Shown here one piece after another: positions 46,847 to 56,490 of a stretch of 64,000 nt of DNA (position 1 is the first letter of the stretch; the number at the start of each line of letters is the position of its first letter). The position numbers and the translations under genes were made by a program. Source of the DNA: Azadirachta indica (Eukaryota > Streptophyta > Magnoliopsida > Sapindales > Meliaceae); the NCBI GenBank assembly GCA_022749755.1, contig CM040440.1:8171269-8235268 (forward strand), read 5' to 3'. Under the pieces are notes generated by a model that ran no database searches, was not told the DNA's origin, and worked only from the letters and a program-made list of their open reading frames with translations.

Positions 46847-48745
46847 ACATGAAGGACATAAAGAGGGGTTATGGCTACACTGTGTTCGTTACTCTAGCCT
46901 CGGATGGATTTATGAATGTCCTTACCCTGACTAAGGGTCACTTAACTAGTAGTTTTCTTTTATGAATATCCTCTCTCAGGGGTCAAGAAATTTCTTTGGT
47001 CGTTTACGAGATGTCTGTAATTATTGTACTGATTGGGAATCAAGTTATACGTCGAGTCTGGTGTGGCTTCTGCTAGTCTATATTTATTTATCAATCTACA
47101 AACTATAATCTGTCAGCATTTATAAATCTCAAAAATGGTTACCAGAAAATGGATTGTGAAATATTTATTTATAAATCTAGAAAAATACGTTTGGATTGGC
47201 ATTCTGTCTATGTTAATTAATTGGCATTGGTTTCTAAAACACGCTTTTAATAGGTTATGATTGAGATTTATGGAAACTGACATTTCATTTTTGCTTTACG
47301 TTTCAGCAAATTGTTGATGCAAAAGCATAAATTATAATGCTAAAGCGGGAAAAAGTACTGCAGAGGTATTTAATAGAGACTGAAACATTAAGAAAGCTGC
47401 TCGTTTGTTTCTACGTCTCACTATCGATTTTCGGTTACTTTCCTAAGCTTTGGCAAAACAATACTTAGCTAAAATGTTTCATTTATTTAACAATTACCCC
47501 CTGTTCTTAATTAACACATGCATTTGATTGCTAATTAACCATTTCTTTTTGCTAGATTACCAAAATATCCTCATTCACTGCAATTTAGCTACTGCAATTA
47601 TTAAAATTAAAAAAATTATATTATATCTAACCATAATAATCTCATTAAAAAAAAAAACGTAAAATTTCACTCACAACTATATCTTAAGAAACTTTAAATT
47701 ATTAATTACAAGAAAAACATAATTTTCAACATCATTGTTGCAGCAAATTTTTGTTAATAATTTCTGAGAGTATAGAAATACTACGTAATAAAAAAAAAAA
47801 AATCACCTCTTCTAAGAACACATTTTCCAAACACACCATTATTTTTGGAACTACTGTCATCCTGCAGCATGCAAAGCAGGAATACCTTATGTGGATCTCT
47901 GACGTTTCATATATATTTTTTCCCTTTTTCTTCTTGTGATGTTATGCTTCCTAAGTAAAGAAGTGAGGCTTCTAAAGTCAGGCAGCAGAACCATCTTTGC
48001 TTCCAAATTTTCAATCACAACTATATCTCACGAAACATTAAATTATTAATTACAAGAAAAGAATACATTTCAACGTCATTGTTGCAGCAAATGTTTATTA
48101 AATATTTTCTAACAGTATAGAAATACTACATAATGAAATATAATCGAACACGTTTTCCAAATTGCAACTGCTGCCATCCTGCAGCATGCAAAACAGAATA
48201 CCTTATTTGTGAAACTTGCATTTTCAGAATCTAATGTATGTCAATTGAAGGAGAGTAGGACAACCACCACCAGCCAAGACGCAGAAGAACCCATCACTAA
48301 GCTTGAAGCTTTTGGGAAAGTCCAGATCTCGCAAATCATTATCCTCAAGCTCTGGTTTATCTCGCCGCAGCACCAGAGTTTGCAACTAAGTCAACTTAGG
48401 GGGAAGAGATAGAACTAAGGTGTTCATGTTTTTCTTGTTATTTATTTATTTTTCTCTCAATTTGTGGGATGTATTCATATGCATGGCTACCTTACTTGTT
48501 ATTAGTTTTTTTTTTTTTTAATATAACTGAGTGTAAAGTCGGAATTTCTCGATTTGAAATTCTTCTATCTCGTTGCTTTGTTTGGCTAAGAGCATTAGTT
48601 TTTTCCTTGGTTTATGACATGTATTGGTCACTATGGTTTATACTTCCTACAATCTCAAACTTCAGTTTAATTGTTGCAGATTGAAGTTGGGAAAGTGAAG
48701 AAGCGGTATATTGCATCAGTCATTGGGGTATTTCCAGACGGTGAG
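46847..48745 (+). pseudogene. RNA pseudouridine synthase pseudogene with exons in reversed order
   Basis: Three exon relics of one RluA-type pseudouridine synthase lie on the plus strand. 46,847-46,934 is the probable C-terminal exon (GLWLHCVRYSS, ECPYPD). 47,307-47,365 is the IVDAxxNYNAKAGKSTAE exon, with a frameshift. 48,680-48,745 is an intact 66-nt exon reading IEVGKVKKRYIASVIGVFPD with proper acceptor and donor. In a functional gene the last should come first, and copy 61,946-63,696 shows that order. Enzymes of this family isomerise uridine in structured RNA, but this locus cannot make one. Between the relics, 47,700-47,890 and 48,030-48,210 are a diverged tandem duplication containing CCTGCAGCATGCAAA. 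Confidence 0.6.
48209..48412 (+). other. Unrecognised 67-codon open frame, duplicated inversely at 11.5 kb
   Basis: Encodes a peptide beginning MKLAFSESNVCQLKES and ending QLRGKR. The inverted duplicate at 11,647-11,438 keeps an open frame with only a few changes. A donor-like GAG|ATAG is not convincing and I recognise no domain. It may be an exon remnant or chance. Confidence 0.25.
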
Positions 48746-49594
48746 GTAATTTTCTTTTTATTTAGGTAATTCATGTAATTCACGTCAAATTTATTTAACG
48801 TAATTGCTTTCTAAATATGACTTTTCTTGTAAAATTTTCTAATTAACGTTGACACGTCTACAGGATTTTCAGACTTGAATTATGGGGGATAATTAAAAAA
48901 TGAAATGTATAGTGTTATATTGAGCTGATAGAGATACTTCCAATATTATATAGATACACTTGTACGATGCCACTATGACAAACAAAACAGGATCAAAAAG
49001 TTAAACAAGACATCCAATATTTGCTATTGAAAACTATCGTAAAGAAAAGAACGAAGATAATACATTTCATAAGTTATTCAAGGAGTAACCTATAGTTGAG
49101 AGTTATGATGTACTGAACTACCAACTTCATCAACTATGTTTTAAAGGAGATAGTTGTGCATTGATTGTTTGATTAAAATTTGTTGCCTGCTAGTAGTGTG
49201 CTCCAAATTAGCTGATCTGCTTCCCTGTTCTTCGGAAAGTTTTACCGTATTCTTATACCATATTATATTGTTAAAATCTTTAGATTTTATTGAGACTGTT
49301 TAAATAAATTTTCTTTGTTAACTTATTACTTGGAGTCCAATATATTTTATATTATTATTTATATTTTTTTAAATGAGTATACTTAGTTAAAATTTTAATG
49401 TGTGTATGGAAGCTTGCAATTAGAAAATTTTTGGGTAGCAAACTAAAATTTGAAACTCTTACACTATAAGTTATACTTGTGTCATTAGTTACTAACTTAT
49501 CACAAATTTATGATATGTCACCAATTTAATTATCTTTTAATAATTTAATCTAAATATTTTTAATTATTTTATGTTATAGATCAAGATAAAAAGT
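48746..49594. other. AT-rich sequence without recognised gene
   Basis: 48,746-48,790 still matches 62,012-62,055 downstream of the PUS exon. The remainder is unique in the window and AT-rich, with no exon I can support. Confidence 0.45.
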
Positions 49595-50512
49595 ATGTGG
49601 AGAACCGTTGGAAAAACACTTCGCTCTCGCTTGGTAATAAATATTTAAAGATTTTAATTTTTTTTATTCATTTCATAATTATAAATATTTTTATTTGTTT
49701 GCCATTATTTGGTGTAGGCGTCATCGAGTTCATCCAGGCTTTCGAGAGTAAGCCGTATATCTCAACGTTCTTCTTCAAATAATCAGGAAGTATGTATGAT
49801 ACAATATATATACTTATACACACATAGTGCCTACGCATATACACACATATGTTATATATACGCACATATACATATGTATATATATATATTTATATATACA
49901 TCTTAGTACAACCTTTTTTTTTTTAAATTGTTAGTACTACTTTTTGTAGGATATTACCGAGATTACAAATCGCATTGCCACGATATCTACCTCTTTTGAG
50001 GGAAATAGTGATCAGGAGGTAACTAATAATATGCATAATAAGAACAATATTATATATTTAGTATTTTAAGATATTTATTTATTTAAATTATAATGCAGTC
50101 ACCTTCATACACACCTGATCATGAGTTATCTACACCACGCTTGCCACCCCAATTAGAATCACCAAACTCGCCATCTACACAGAGCTCACCACCATCGCCA
50201 GCATCACCAAGTTCACCATCTGCAATGCAGCAACCACCCCAACGTGGAGCACAGTTATCCGATGAATTATTTGAGTAAGTAACAATATACTTTTAGACTA
50301 AAAGTATCTTAATCTTTTATTAAATGCATTCATAAGAATTTGAAATATTTAATGTTAAAAATTATAGTATTAGCTGTAATTAAAAAATTAAATTCATATT
50401 TGTTTTTGAAGATAATTTTAAATAGTTTAAACAATTAATTTATTAAATATAGTCATTAATTTATTTTTATTCTATCTTATCAAGTTTTATGGGGCTCAAT
50501 TTTCGAATTTAA
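49595..50512 (+). CDS. Putative Ser/Pro-rich small protein, five exons
   Basis: Exons with good GT-AG borders and compatible phases: 49,595-49,633 (MWRTVGKTLRSRL), 49,718-49,789 (Ser/Arg-rich, ASSSSSRLSRVSRISQRSSS), 49,950-50,018 (DITEITNRIATISTSFEGNS), 50,099-50,274 (Ser/Pro-rich, ending AQLSDELF) and a possible last exon 50,485-50,512 ending TAA. The spliced product would be about 127 aa. The start is basic and free of acidic residues for about 33 residues, so organelle import is possible. No known domain was recognised. The five-exon consistency argues for a real gene, but the last junction is weak and the exons could belong to a transposon-related or longer gene. Confidence 0.45.
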
Positions 50513-50541
50513 CAATCTTAAATTGTCGTGACTTATGGGAG

Positions 50542-51183
50542 ATGACAAGTGGACCTTTATTATCCATTGACATCGGTCACAAATTTGTTGGTTCTTTTAT
50601 AATGCCACGTAATTCACATGGGATAGTACGGAGAAAATGTATTACAAGAGCCATGTCATTTCAAAATTTGATGGAGGTAACTTTAGGAGAAATTCTTAAA
50701 GCTAAACACACATTCGGAGTTGTGGGACTTGTAGTGGGAGTCCCACTTCCTAAGGACGGAATTTTACCTGTGGACAGTAGTATACATGCTGTTAACTATA
50801 GAAATGTATTATTGTTTTTAGAATATCTCAACTCCAACTCTTACGTATTACAAGATATTTGTATTACATTGGTTAATGAATACGGTTCAACAAAAAGAGT
50901 TAAGAGTTTCCTTACTCCAAGAAAGAGAAAGACTTTGGTAGAATGGAATAAAAAAAAGGCATGGCTGGAAAAGTACAATCCCAGTCTGTTACGCTACGTG
51001 AAGGAAGCGAGCAAGGAGGGAGAGAAGAAACACTTAGATATAGGTGCAGCTATAGACATAATGGAAACGTTTTTGGAAATTGTGAAAGCAGCTTTTCTCC
51101 TTGATGCATATAATGTATGGGAAAATTTTGCTAGTAGTTATGAGAAAGCACTGCTTGGTGAGGATGACGAGGAATATCAATAA
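50542..51183 (+). CDS. YqgF/RuvX-like RNase-H-fold protein, 213 aa
   Basis: An intact single-exon frame. Three segments fit the YqgF (RuvX, pre-16S rRNA nuclease / Holliday-junction resolvase-like) family by eye. The first strand is LLSIDIGHKFVG with Asp10 in the position of the first catalytic Asp. A second is VVGLVVGVPLPKDG (residues 60-73), matching the family's VVGxPxxxDG. A third is ITLVNEYGSTKRV (108-120), where the usual Asp-Glu-Arg appears as Asn-Glu-Tyr. The family core is about 140 residues, and here a charged C-terminal extension (TPRKRKTLVEWNKKKAWLEK to LLGEDDEEYQ) adds about 85. The frame stays open upstream of the Met to an AG at 50,484, so an exon join is possible, though the phase from the Ser/Pro-rich exons does not fit. 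A retroelement fragment begins about 30 bp after the stop. Confidence 0.6.
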   Translation: MTSGPLLSIDIGHKFVGSFIMPRNSHGIVRRKCITRAMSFQNLMEVTLGEILKAKHTFGVVGLVVGVPLPKDGILPVDSSIHAVNYRNVLLFLEYLNSNSYVLQDICITLVNEYGSTKRVKSFLTPRKRKTLVEWNKKKAWLEKYNPSLLRYVKEASKEGEKKHLDIGAAIDIMETFLEIVKAAFLLDAYNVWENFASSYEKALLGEDDEEYQ

Positions 51184-51214
51184 AGATAATACTGGTAAGA
51201 GTTTTTGTTTTCTA

Positions 51215-51935
51215 TCCGAAGAGAGGAAGAAATGGGGTTTAGAGCGTTCCCAGCTTGAGTCTTCAATTTCTGAGTTGGCGGCTCGTAAAGCCGAGCTGGA
51301 GAGCGTGTTGGCCACTGTGGATGAGCGCATTGAGAAGGCCAAGGGCGATGGGGTCGATAAACGTGTGGACACTGTCTACAAGATGATCCACTTGGCAGAC
51401 CCTAGCTATAGCATCTCTTATATTTATGATGCTCTGAATCGAGATACTCCCGAGGCCAGGTCTTCCGAGGCAGAGGCACTGCGGAAGAAGCTCCGAGGCT
51501 GGTGGTCGGGGGACCATTCCATCAAACGTTGACGCGCAGCCTCATGGTCTACCGGTGTCCGAGGCGGCTCAGAATCCTTCAGGTGTTGAAGCTGCTGGCC
51601 AGCCTACTTTTGGAAACGTTATGTCAGCCAATAAATGATAATACTTTTGTAACAAGAACTCATATTTTTGAACTTGTATAATTCATGCGATGTAATTTTT
51701 TGTCTGCAATGAAGAATCTATCATTTCCTTTCTAGTAATTCATGCGATGTATAATTCATGCGATGTATTTAAATTTTCTTCCTTCCGAGCATGAATGATT
51801 ACTTCTAGTAATCATTTAGGTAATGTATCAGATCTTCCAACAGAATTCCTAACATGTACCTTTCGAGGCGCAGAAATTTCTAACCCTGAAAATTTTCAAA
51901 GTATGAAAATCCTCTTAACATTTACGCGTACAAGA
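51215..51935 (+). pseudogene. 3' fragment of the antisense retroelement ORF (copy R3)
   Basis: Starts in the coiled-coil exon (EERKKWGLERSQLESSISEL) and follows the order of 13,690-13,000 inverted, ending with AAGQPTFGNVMSANK and a stop at 51,637. The 3' flank matches 13,240-12,965 inverted, including the GATGTA(T/A) and TTCCAACAGAATTCCT landmarks. One frameshift lies near 51,530. It joins the YqgF-like gene at about 51,200, so its 5' half is missing. Confidence 0.75.
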
Positions 51936-52651
51936 ATATATATATATATTTTTTAATTTATTTTTAGGCATTTTTGGTGTACACATGAAGTTAGTGGGTA
52001 AGTATATTGTAACTATCATATATATATATATATATGTATAATTTAGCCGAGCCCCTGTTTTGTTTGATATATATTTAGACTCGCTGTGCATGCATTGGGA
52101 TTCATAATATTGAGCAGTATGGATCTTGCGACAGACTTCCTACTCTTTCTTGTCGGCCACGAACACGCATATTCATACGTTGCATTCTTTAATTTTTATT
52201 CTCTGCTTATTTCGTTAACTTTACTTCAATGTCATTGACTTAGTTATGTGGTATTTCTATTCCGTGTAGGTAGTTATGCGATTGAACCAACTGAAGGCAG
52301 GCAGTCCCTCGACAAGCAAAGTCAATCGGGGCGAGAAATATATCCAGGTCATCTCTGTTTATGGGCTTTGTACATTACGATAGTGCTGCGAAATGTGCAG
52401 TCTTTTTGTTAGACAAATAGCTCTGTTATTTGCTTTGATGTCTATTGTTTGACATGTAAACTTTTTAAGTAGGGGAGATCAAAGTTGACACTTGAAATTA
52501 ACTTTCATTTTTATTGTTTACTTTTTAAGTTTACTCTTTCTATTGTTTGATGTCTATATAACTTTCATTTTTATTTTCTAATTTGTTATGAAATTAATTA
52601 TGCGTATTAATTCATTACAACCATCGATTGCAAATGAGATACATGATATCT
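51936..52651 (+). other. Spacer with one exon-like block
   Basis: Mostly AT-rich with TA microsatellites at about 51,938-51,950 and 52,020-52,036. At 52,270-52,349, between CCGTGTAG and CAG|GTCATC, a frame reads VVMRLNQLKAGSPSTSKVNR then GEKYIQ. It looks like a spliced exon but I cannot assign a family. No partner exons were found. Confidence 0.3.
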
Positions 52652-55380
52652 ACAATCAGAACTGGGGGTCGTTGACACTTGCCTGCAAAACAATCAATAC
52701 TGGTGGATACTATATAACTTGCTGACTTGCTTTATTCCCGACCTGACTTGATCTCGGATCTGAAAGTTTAGGCTTTCCCTGTGGTAACTTGGGCGATATG
52801 CATGACTTAGGCTCGATGGACCACATCAACATCTCTTCATCATCCTCATCTAGCGTGTCCAGTGCAGACACGAGGCTATTGTTATCTCTGTTAGCTCATC
52901 TCATGACGTGCAGGGAGCATGATCCTCAAGGAACCGAGCTGGAGATCGGGATGTTCTCCCATACTTAGCTGTTACCTTAGGTAGATTAGTGTCACGCGCC
53001 CAGCGGAAAGGCACGTGCGGCACCCTCGTAGACCCCCATGTCGAGGGTAAGCCTTGTTAGCCCATCGCATATTTAACTGGTTTCGGCCTACCTTGGCCTC
53101 ATCAGGAGGACGGCTTCAGTCCCTGACCAGTTCGGGCAGGGGTGGTCTAAGTCCCCTCTACATAATAGCCCTTGAGACTGAAGCCGACTTTGCACCATGA
53201 AACATCAATGTGCTTGAGTTGTCACACCCCAGCACACCCAGCCAACATGCGATCTTTCGTGCCGTGACATTAGCCTCTTCTGTTGGGGATGAGGCCGTGT
53301 CAGGACACATGGTAGAGCCTGGGGACGTTGACGCACCTGGGGAGTCTTCATCTAGCGTAGGGGATGGCAATGCCGGCTTTGAGGATGATATCCTCAGTGC
53401 TTATTCTGAAGCAACCGAACCGAAGATCTCGGAACACCGCTGACCCCGTTAGGCAATTTAGACCGTATGAGGCGGACCGGTTTGTTTCATCTGTAATCCG
53501 TGCCGACTTCAAAGCTTGTAGGAAAATACACCAGATTCTTGATGACATATATCTCAGGTTGCCCGAAGTGGATGAATTCCCAAGTGAACCCAAGGAGGGG
53601 GAGATAGCCCTTCACGAAGAGCTTTTCCAATACGGGCTTAGGTTGCCGATTCAGGAATACTTCGCCCGCCCTTTTTACTTCTTCGACATTCCTCCGTAAC
53701 CAATTAAACCTAAACGGCTGGCGGGTGATAACCAATTTCTATGTGATCGGAGCTGTCGCGGGAACCCCCACCCTGCATTGAAGAAATTAGGTATTTTTAT
53801 ATGCTGAAGAAGAACCCAAAAATAGCCCCGGGTTCTACTATCTTCAGTCTCGGCGTCAGACCACCGAAATAGTTACTGGCTACCCAACCTGCAATAAGGA
53901 CTGGAACACATGGCTTTTCGTGGGGGGAAATCGGGGTCAGTCTCCATAGAACGTGTGGGAACGGGTGGCCATGTGCCCACCACTTTTTAAAGCGAAGGTA
54001 ATCTCGATCTATACTTGGGTTTTGTTTTGTTGTTTTCTTCCCTTTCGAATTTCAATTTCTCGATTGTACTATCTGCTGATCTGACCATTGATTTGGCTCT
54101 TTCCCAGTTGATTTTGTGGGGAAAGGGTAGTTGGCTTGCCGACGCTGCCTTAGAAGAATTTTTGCGGGCAGAGCTGCTGCTGGTGATCAGATGAAACTCT
54201 CCCCTCATATTACTTGGTGGGCTCGGGCTTATTCGTCAGCTCATCTCGGGAAGAACTTCTCGCGGCTAAAAGACAAGGGAAAACTAGTACTTCGATCCCG
54301 AACTTGATTTCATGCCTGTCGACTCCTGAATCATTTCATTTTTCCTTCGTGTAGAAAGGAAGGCTTCAAAACAGCTGGGGAGAGTGTCTGCTGCGGGGAA
54401 AGGCGCCTCAAGCAACCTTGAAGCGTTACTTGAGAAATCAAAACAAGGGGAAAATGGGCTCAGGCCCTGGTCAGGCTTCCAAGAATCTTCCACCACATCA
54501 GATTAAGAAGGCCCCTGTCAATTGTGGCTCGATGGATAAGGGGAAGAGCTTGGCAGCTGCTCAGAGCAAGGGCTTGAAGTTCCCCCAAAGCGGCCAGCAG
54601 ATTGGATCGAAAAGGAGGGTGAATCGAGTGACTCACAGCCCTTGAAGCGGGGAAAGCGCCGATCGCAGGCTCGGACATGAGTGCTTTACAGAAGGCTCTT
54701 TCCTGAGACCTGCCCCAGAATGAGCGAGGGGATTATGCTCATTTAAGCTAGACCATGAGCGACCTCGGAGTATCGTCACCACCGAGATCCACGAAGCCAT
54801 TAAAAATAAGCCAAAGGAGGAAGCTTTAGCCTTCTTCCATCAGTGGGCTTGTCTGGTTAATATTCACTCCTCCTTTCTTTTCATATTTTCGGAGCTCTTT
54901 GTTGCGGAGCCAATTTGGCCCTTTGGCAGCCCATTCATGGCCTGTCCCTTCACAAGGAAAGTGCCAAAGGGAATTCTTCCGCTGTTGCCTTGACTCAGGA
55001 GACGATCTCCAAGCTCAAGGCAGTAAATGTAAAGCTGCTGAAAAGAGCCAAGGAAGTTGAGAAGATGTGGGAGCCCTCTGAAGCCCAGCTTTGCGGAGAA
55101 AGGAAGAAATGGGATTGGAGCGTTCCCACCTCGAGTCTACAATTTCCGACCTGATGGCTGCAAGGCTGAGCTGGAGAGTGAGTCGGCCACGGTGGACGAT
55201 CGCATTCACAAGGCCAAGGATGATGGTGTCGACGAAGGCGTGGACACTGTCTACAAAATCATCCACTTCAAGTTATAGCATCCCATATATTTATGATGCT
55301 CTGTCGCGATCCATCCGAGGTGGTATCTTCAGAGGGTGGGTCTCTCGAACAGAGGCCGCTGCGGAAGAAATCTCCGAGGT
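52652..55380 (+). pseudogene. Antisense retroelement ORF, longest plus-strand copy (R4), with LTR end
   Basis: 52,655-52,700 (CAGAACTGGGGGTCGTTGACA...) is the U5 end of the LTR seen inverted at 16,930-16,975. The ORF then follows in order: MDHINISSSSSSSV, a stretch split by the 280-bp element, the gypsy-type domain (LPEVDEFPSEPKEGEIALHE, LRLPIQEYFARPFYFF), the ATSLADA-like exon, the KGASSNLEALL exon at 54,400, a PMD-like middle, and the coiled coil near 54,990-55,240. The end at 55,380 lacks the final C-terminus. Many frameshifts and stops make it non-functional. Sequence from 55,381 is the inverse of about 9,020, so the right edge is a rearrangement breakpoint. Confidence 0.75.
52990..53269. 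mobile_element. 280-bp solo-LTR/TRIM-like insertion, copy 2, with 4-bp target duplication
   Basis: Begins TGTCACGCGCC and ends GTGCCGTGACA, giving a perfect 7-bp inverted end (TGTCACG/CGTGACA). TTAG stands on both sides, and the uninterrupted site at 15,460-15,470 (-) has it once. Same length as the element at 22,501 and similar throughout, including GCCTCATCAGGAGGACGGCT and AGTCCCCTCTACATAATAGC. The TG...CA ends favour a solo LTR or TRIM, but a small DNA transposon with inverted ends is not excluded. Confidence 0.85.
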
Positions 55381-55670
55381 TAATTAGCAATCGAATGCAT
55401 GTGTTAATTAACAACAGGGGGTAATTGTTAAATAAATGAAACATTTTAGCTAAGTATTGTTTTGCCAAAGCTCAGGGAAGTAACCGAAAATCACCGAGAT
55501 AGTGAGACGTAGAAACAACGAGCAGCCTTTTTAATGTTCGGTCTCTCTTAAATACCTCTGCAGTGCTCTTTCCTGCTTTACCATTATGATTTATGTTTTT
55601 GCATCAACAAGCTCCAATTGTTGGTAAACTGTGTCTCCAATTGAGTACACAGGCATCTAAAAATAATAGT
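55381..55670 (-). pseudogene. Inverted PUS exon relic and scrambled chaperonin intron 15/exon 16 scrap
   Basis: 55,381-55,610 is the inverse of about 8,798-9,020, including the PUS exon at 55,610-55,558. It is followed by AGCTCCAATTGTTGGTAAAC (inverse of chaperonin intron 15, about 60,717-60,736) and then AATTGAGTACACAGGCATCTA (inverse of the exon 16 start). In a normal copy the two chaperonin pieces are in the opposite order. Confidence 0.6.
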
Positions 55671-56400
55671 GAATTTAGATTTTCAATCATATGTGAATTT
55701 TTGAGCGAAGCCAAACTAGATCTAATCAAAATTTTTTATGTTTGATAGATTTTTAATATCTGTATATTATATATGTAATGTGTAATATCAAAAAAATTAT
55801 GTAGAATAAGTTTATTGTGAGATACACGACAAAAATTAAAGGATAATAAAAAATTTCTTATAAGCTTTTTTATAAAACTTATATTTAAATAAAAATTTAT
55901 AATTATTTACATAAATTCACATAAAATAAGAAAAATAATTGTAATTTTTAAAATTTTTTACACCTTTTATATTATTTATAAATTTATATGAAAACATATC
56001 TTAAATTAGAATTAAAATGACTGCAGTGAAACTGAACCGAATTAAAAAATTGAACCGAACCTGATTTGGCTCACCCCTTAATTCAGTTTGATTCTACAAT
56101 TCATGTATTTCGGTTCGACTTAGGTTTTAAATGAAGTTAAATGAAGCAAACTGAACTCATTTCGCCCACTTCTAATTCCAACGAAGGGGCATTTGGCTTA
56201 TTTGACATAAACTTGCTGGAAAAAACTATTAAAATAAAATTATCTAAAATGTTTTAGATCAAATTGACAGAAAAAAATAAAAAAGGTTTTACTGCTAAAT
56301 AAGTAAATAATTGGATTGGGGTAATATTTACTAAATTGTTAAGGACTAAAGTGACATTTACCAATAAGCATCTAAAGTCAAAATTCAATCTCTTTGTAGA
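55671..56400. other. AT-rich intergenic sequence upstream of chaperonin C
   Basis: No exon found. It includes a GAACTGAACCGAA-type stretch (56,028-56,165) resembling low-complexity sequence common in plant intergenic DNA. From about 56,330 similarity to the 5' flank of copy D begins. Confidence 0.5.
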
Positions 56401-56490
56401 TTTCTGTACGTACTCTTTTCAGATACCCTAAATCGCCGTCCAAGTATATTACACTCGCTAACTACTTCGAAGCAGATCGGCGGATCCACG
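56400..56490 (+). promoter_or_regulatory. Proximal promoter and 5'-UTR of chaperonin C
   Basis: Conserved with copy D: ACCCTAAATCGCCGTC, then CTCGCTAACTACTTCGAAGC and AGATCGGCGGA before the ATG. Copy B lacks this stretch. No clear TATA box is visible in the last 100 bp. Confidence 0.5.

Noticed and set aside
50993..51517. Minus-strand frames over 51.0-51.5 kb
   Set aside because: Antisense to the YqgF-like ORF and to the retroelement coiled-coil fragment.
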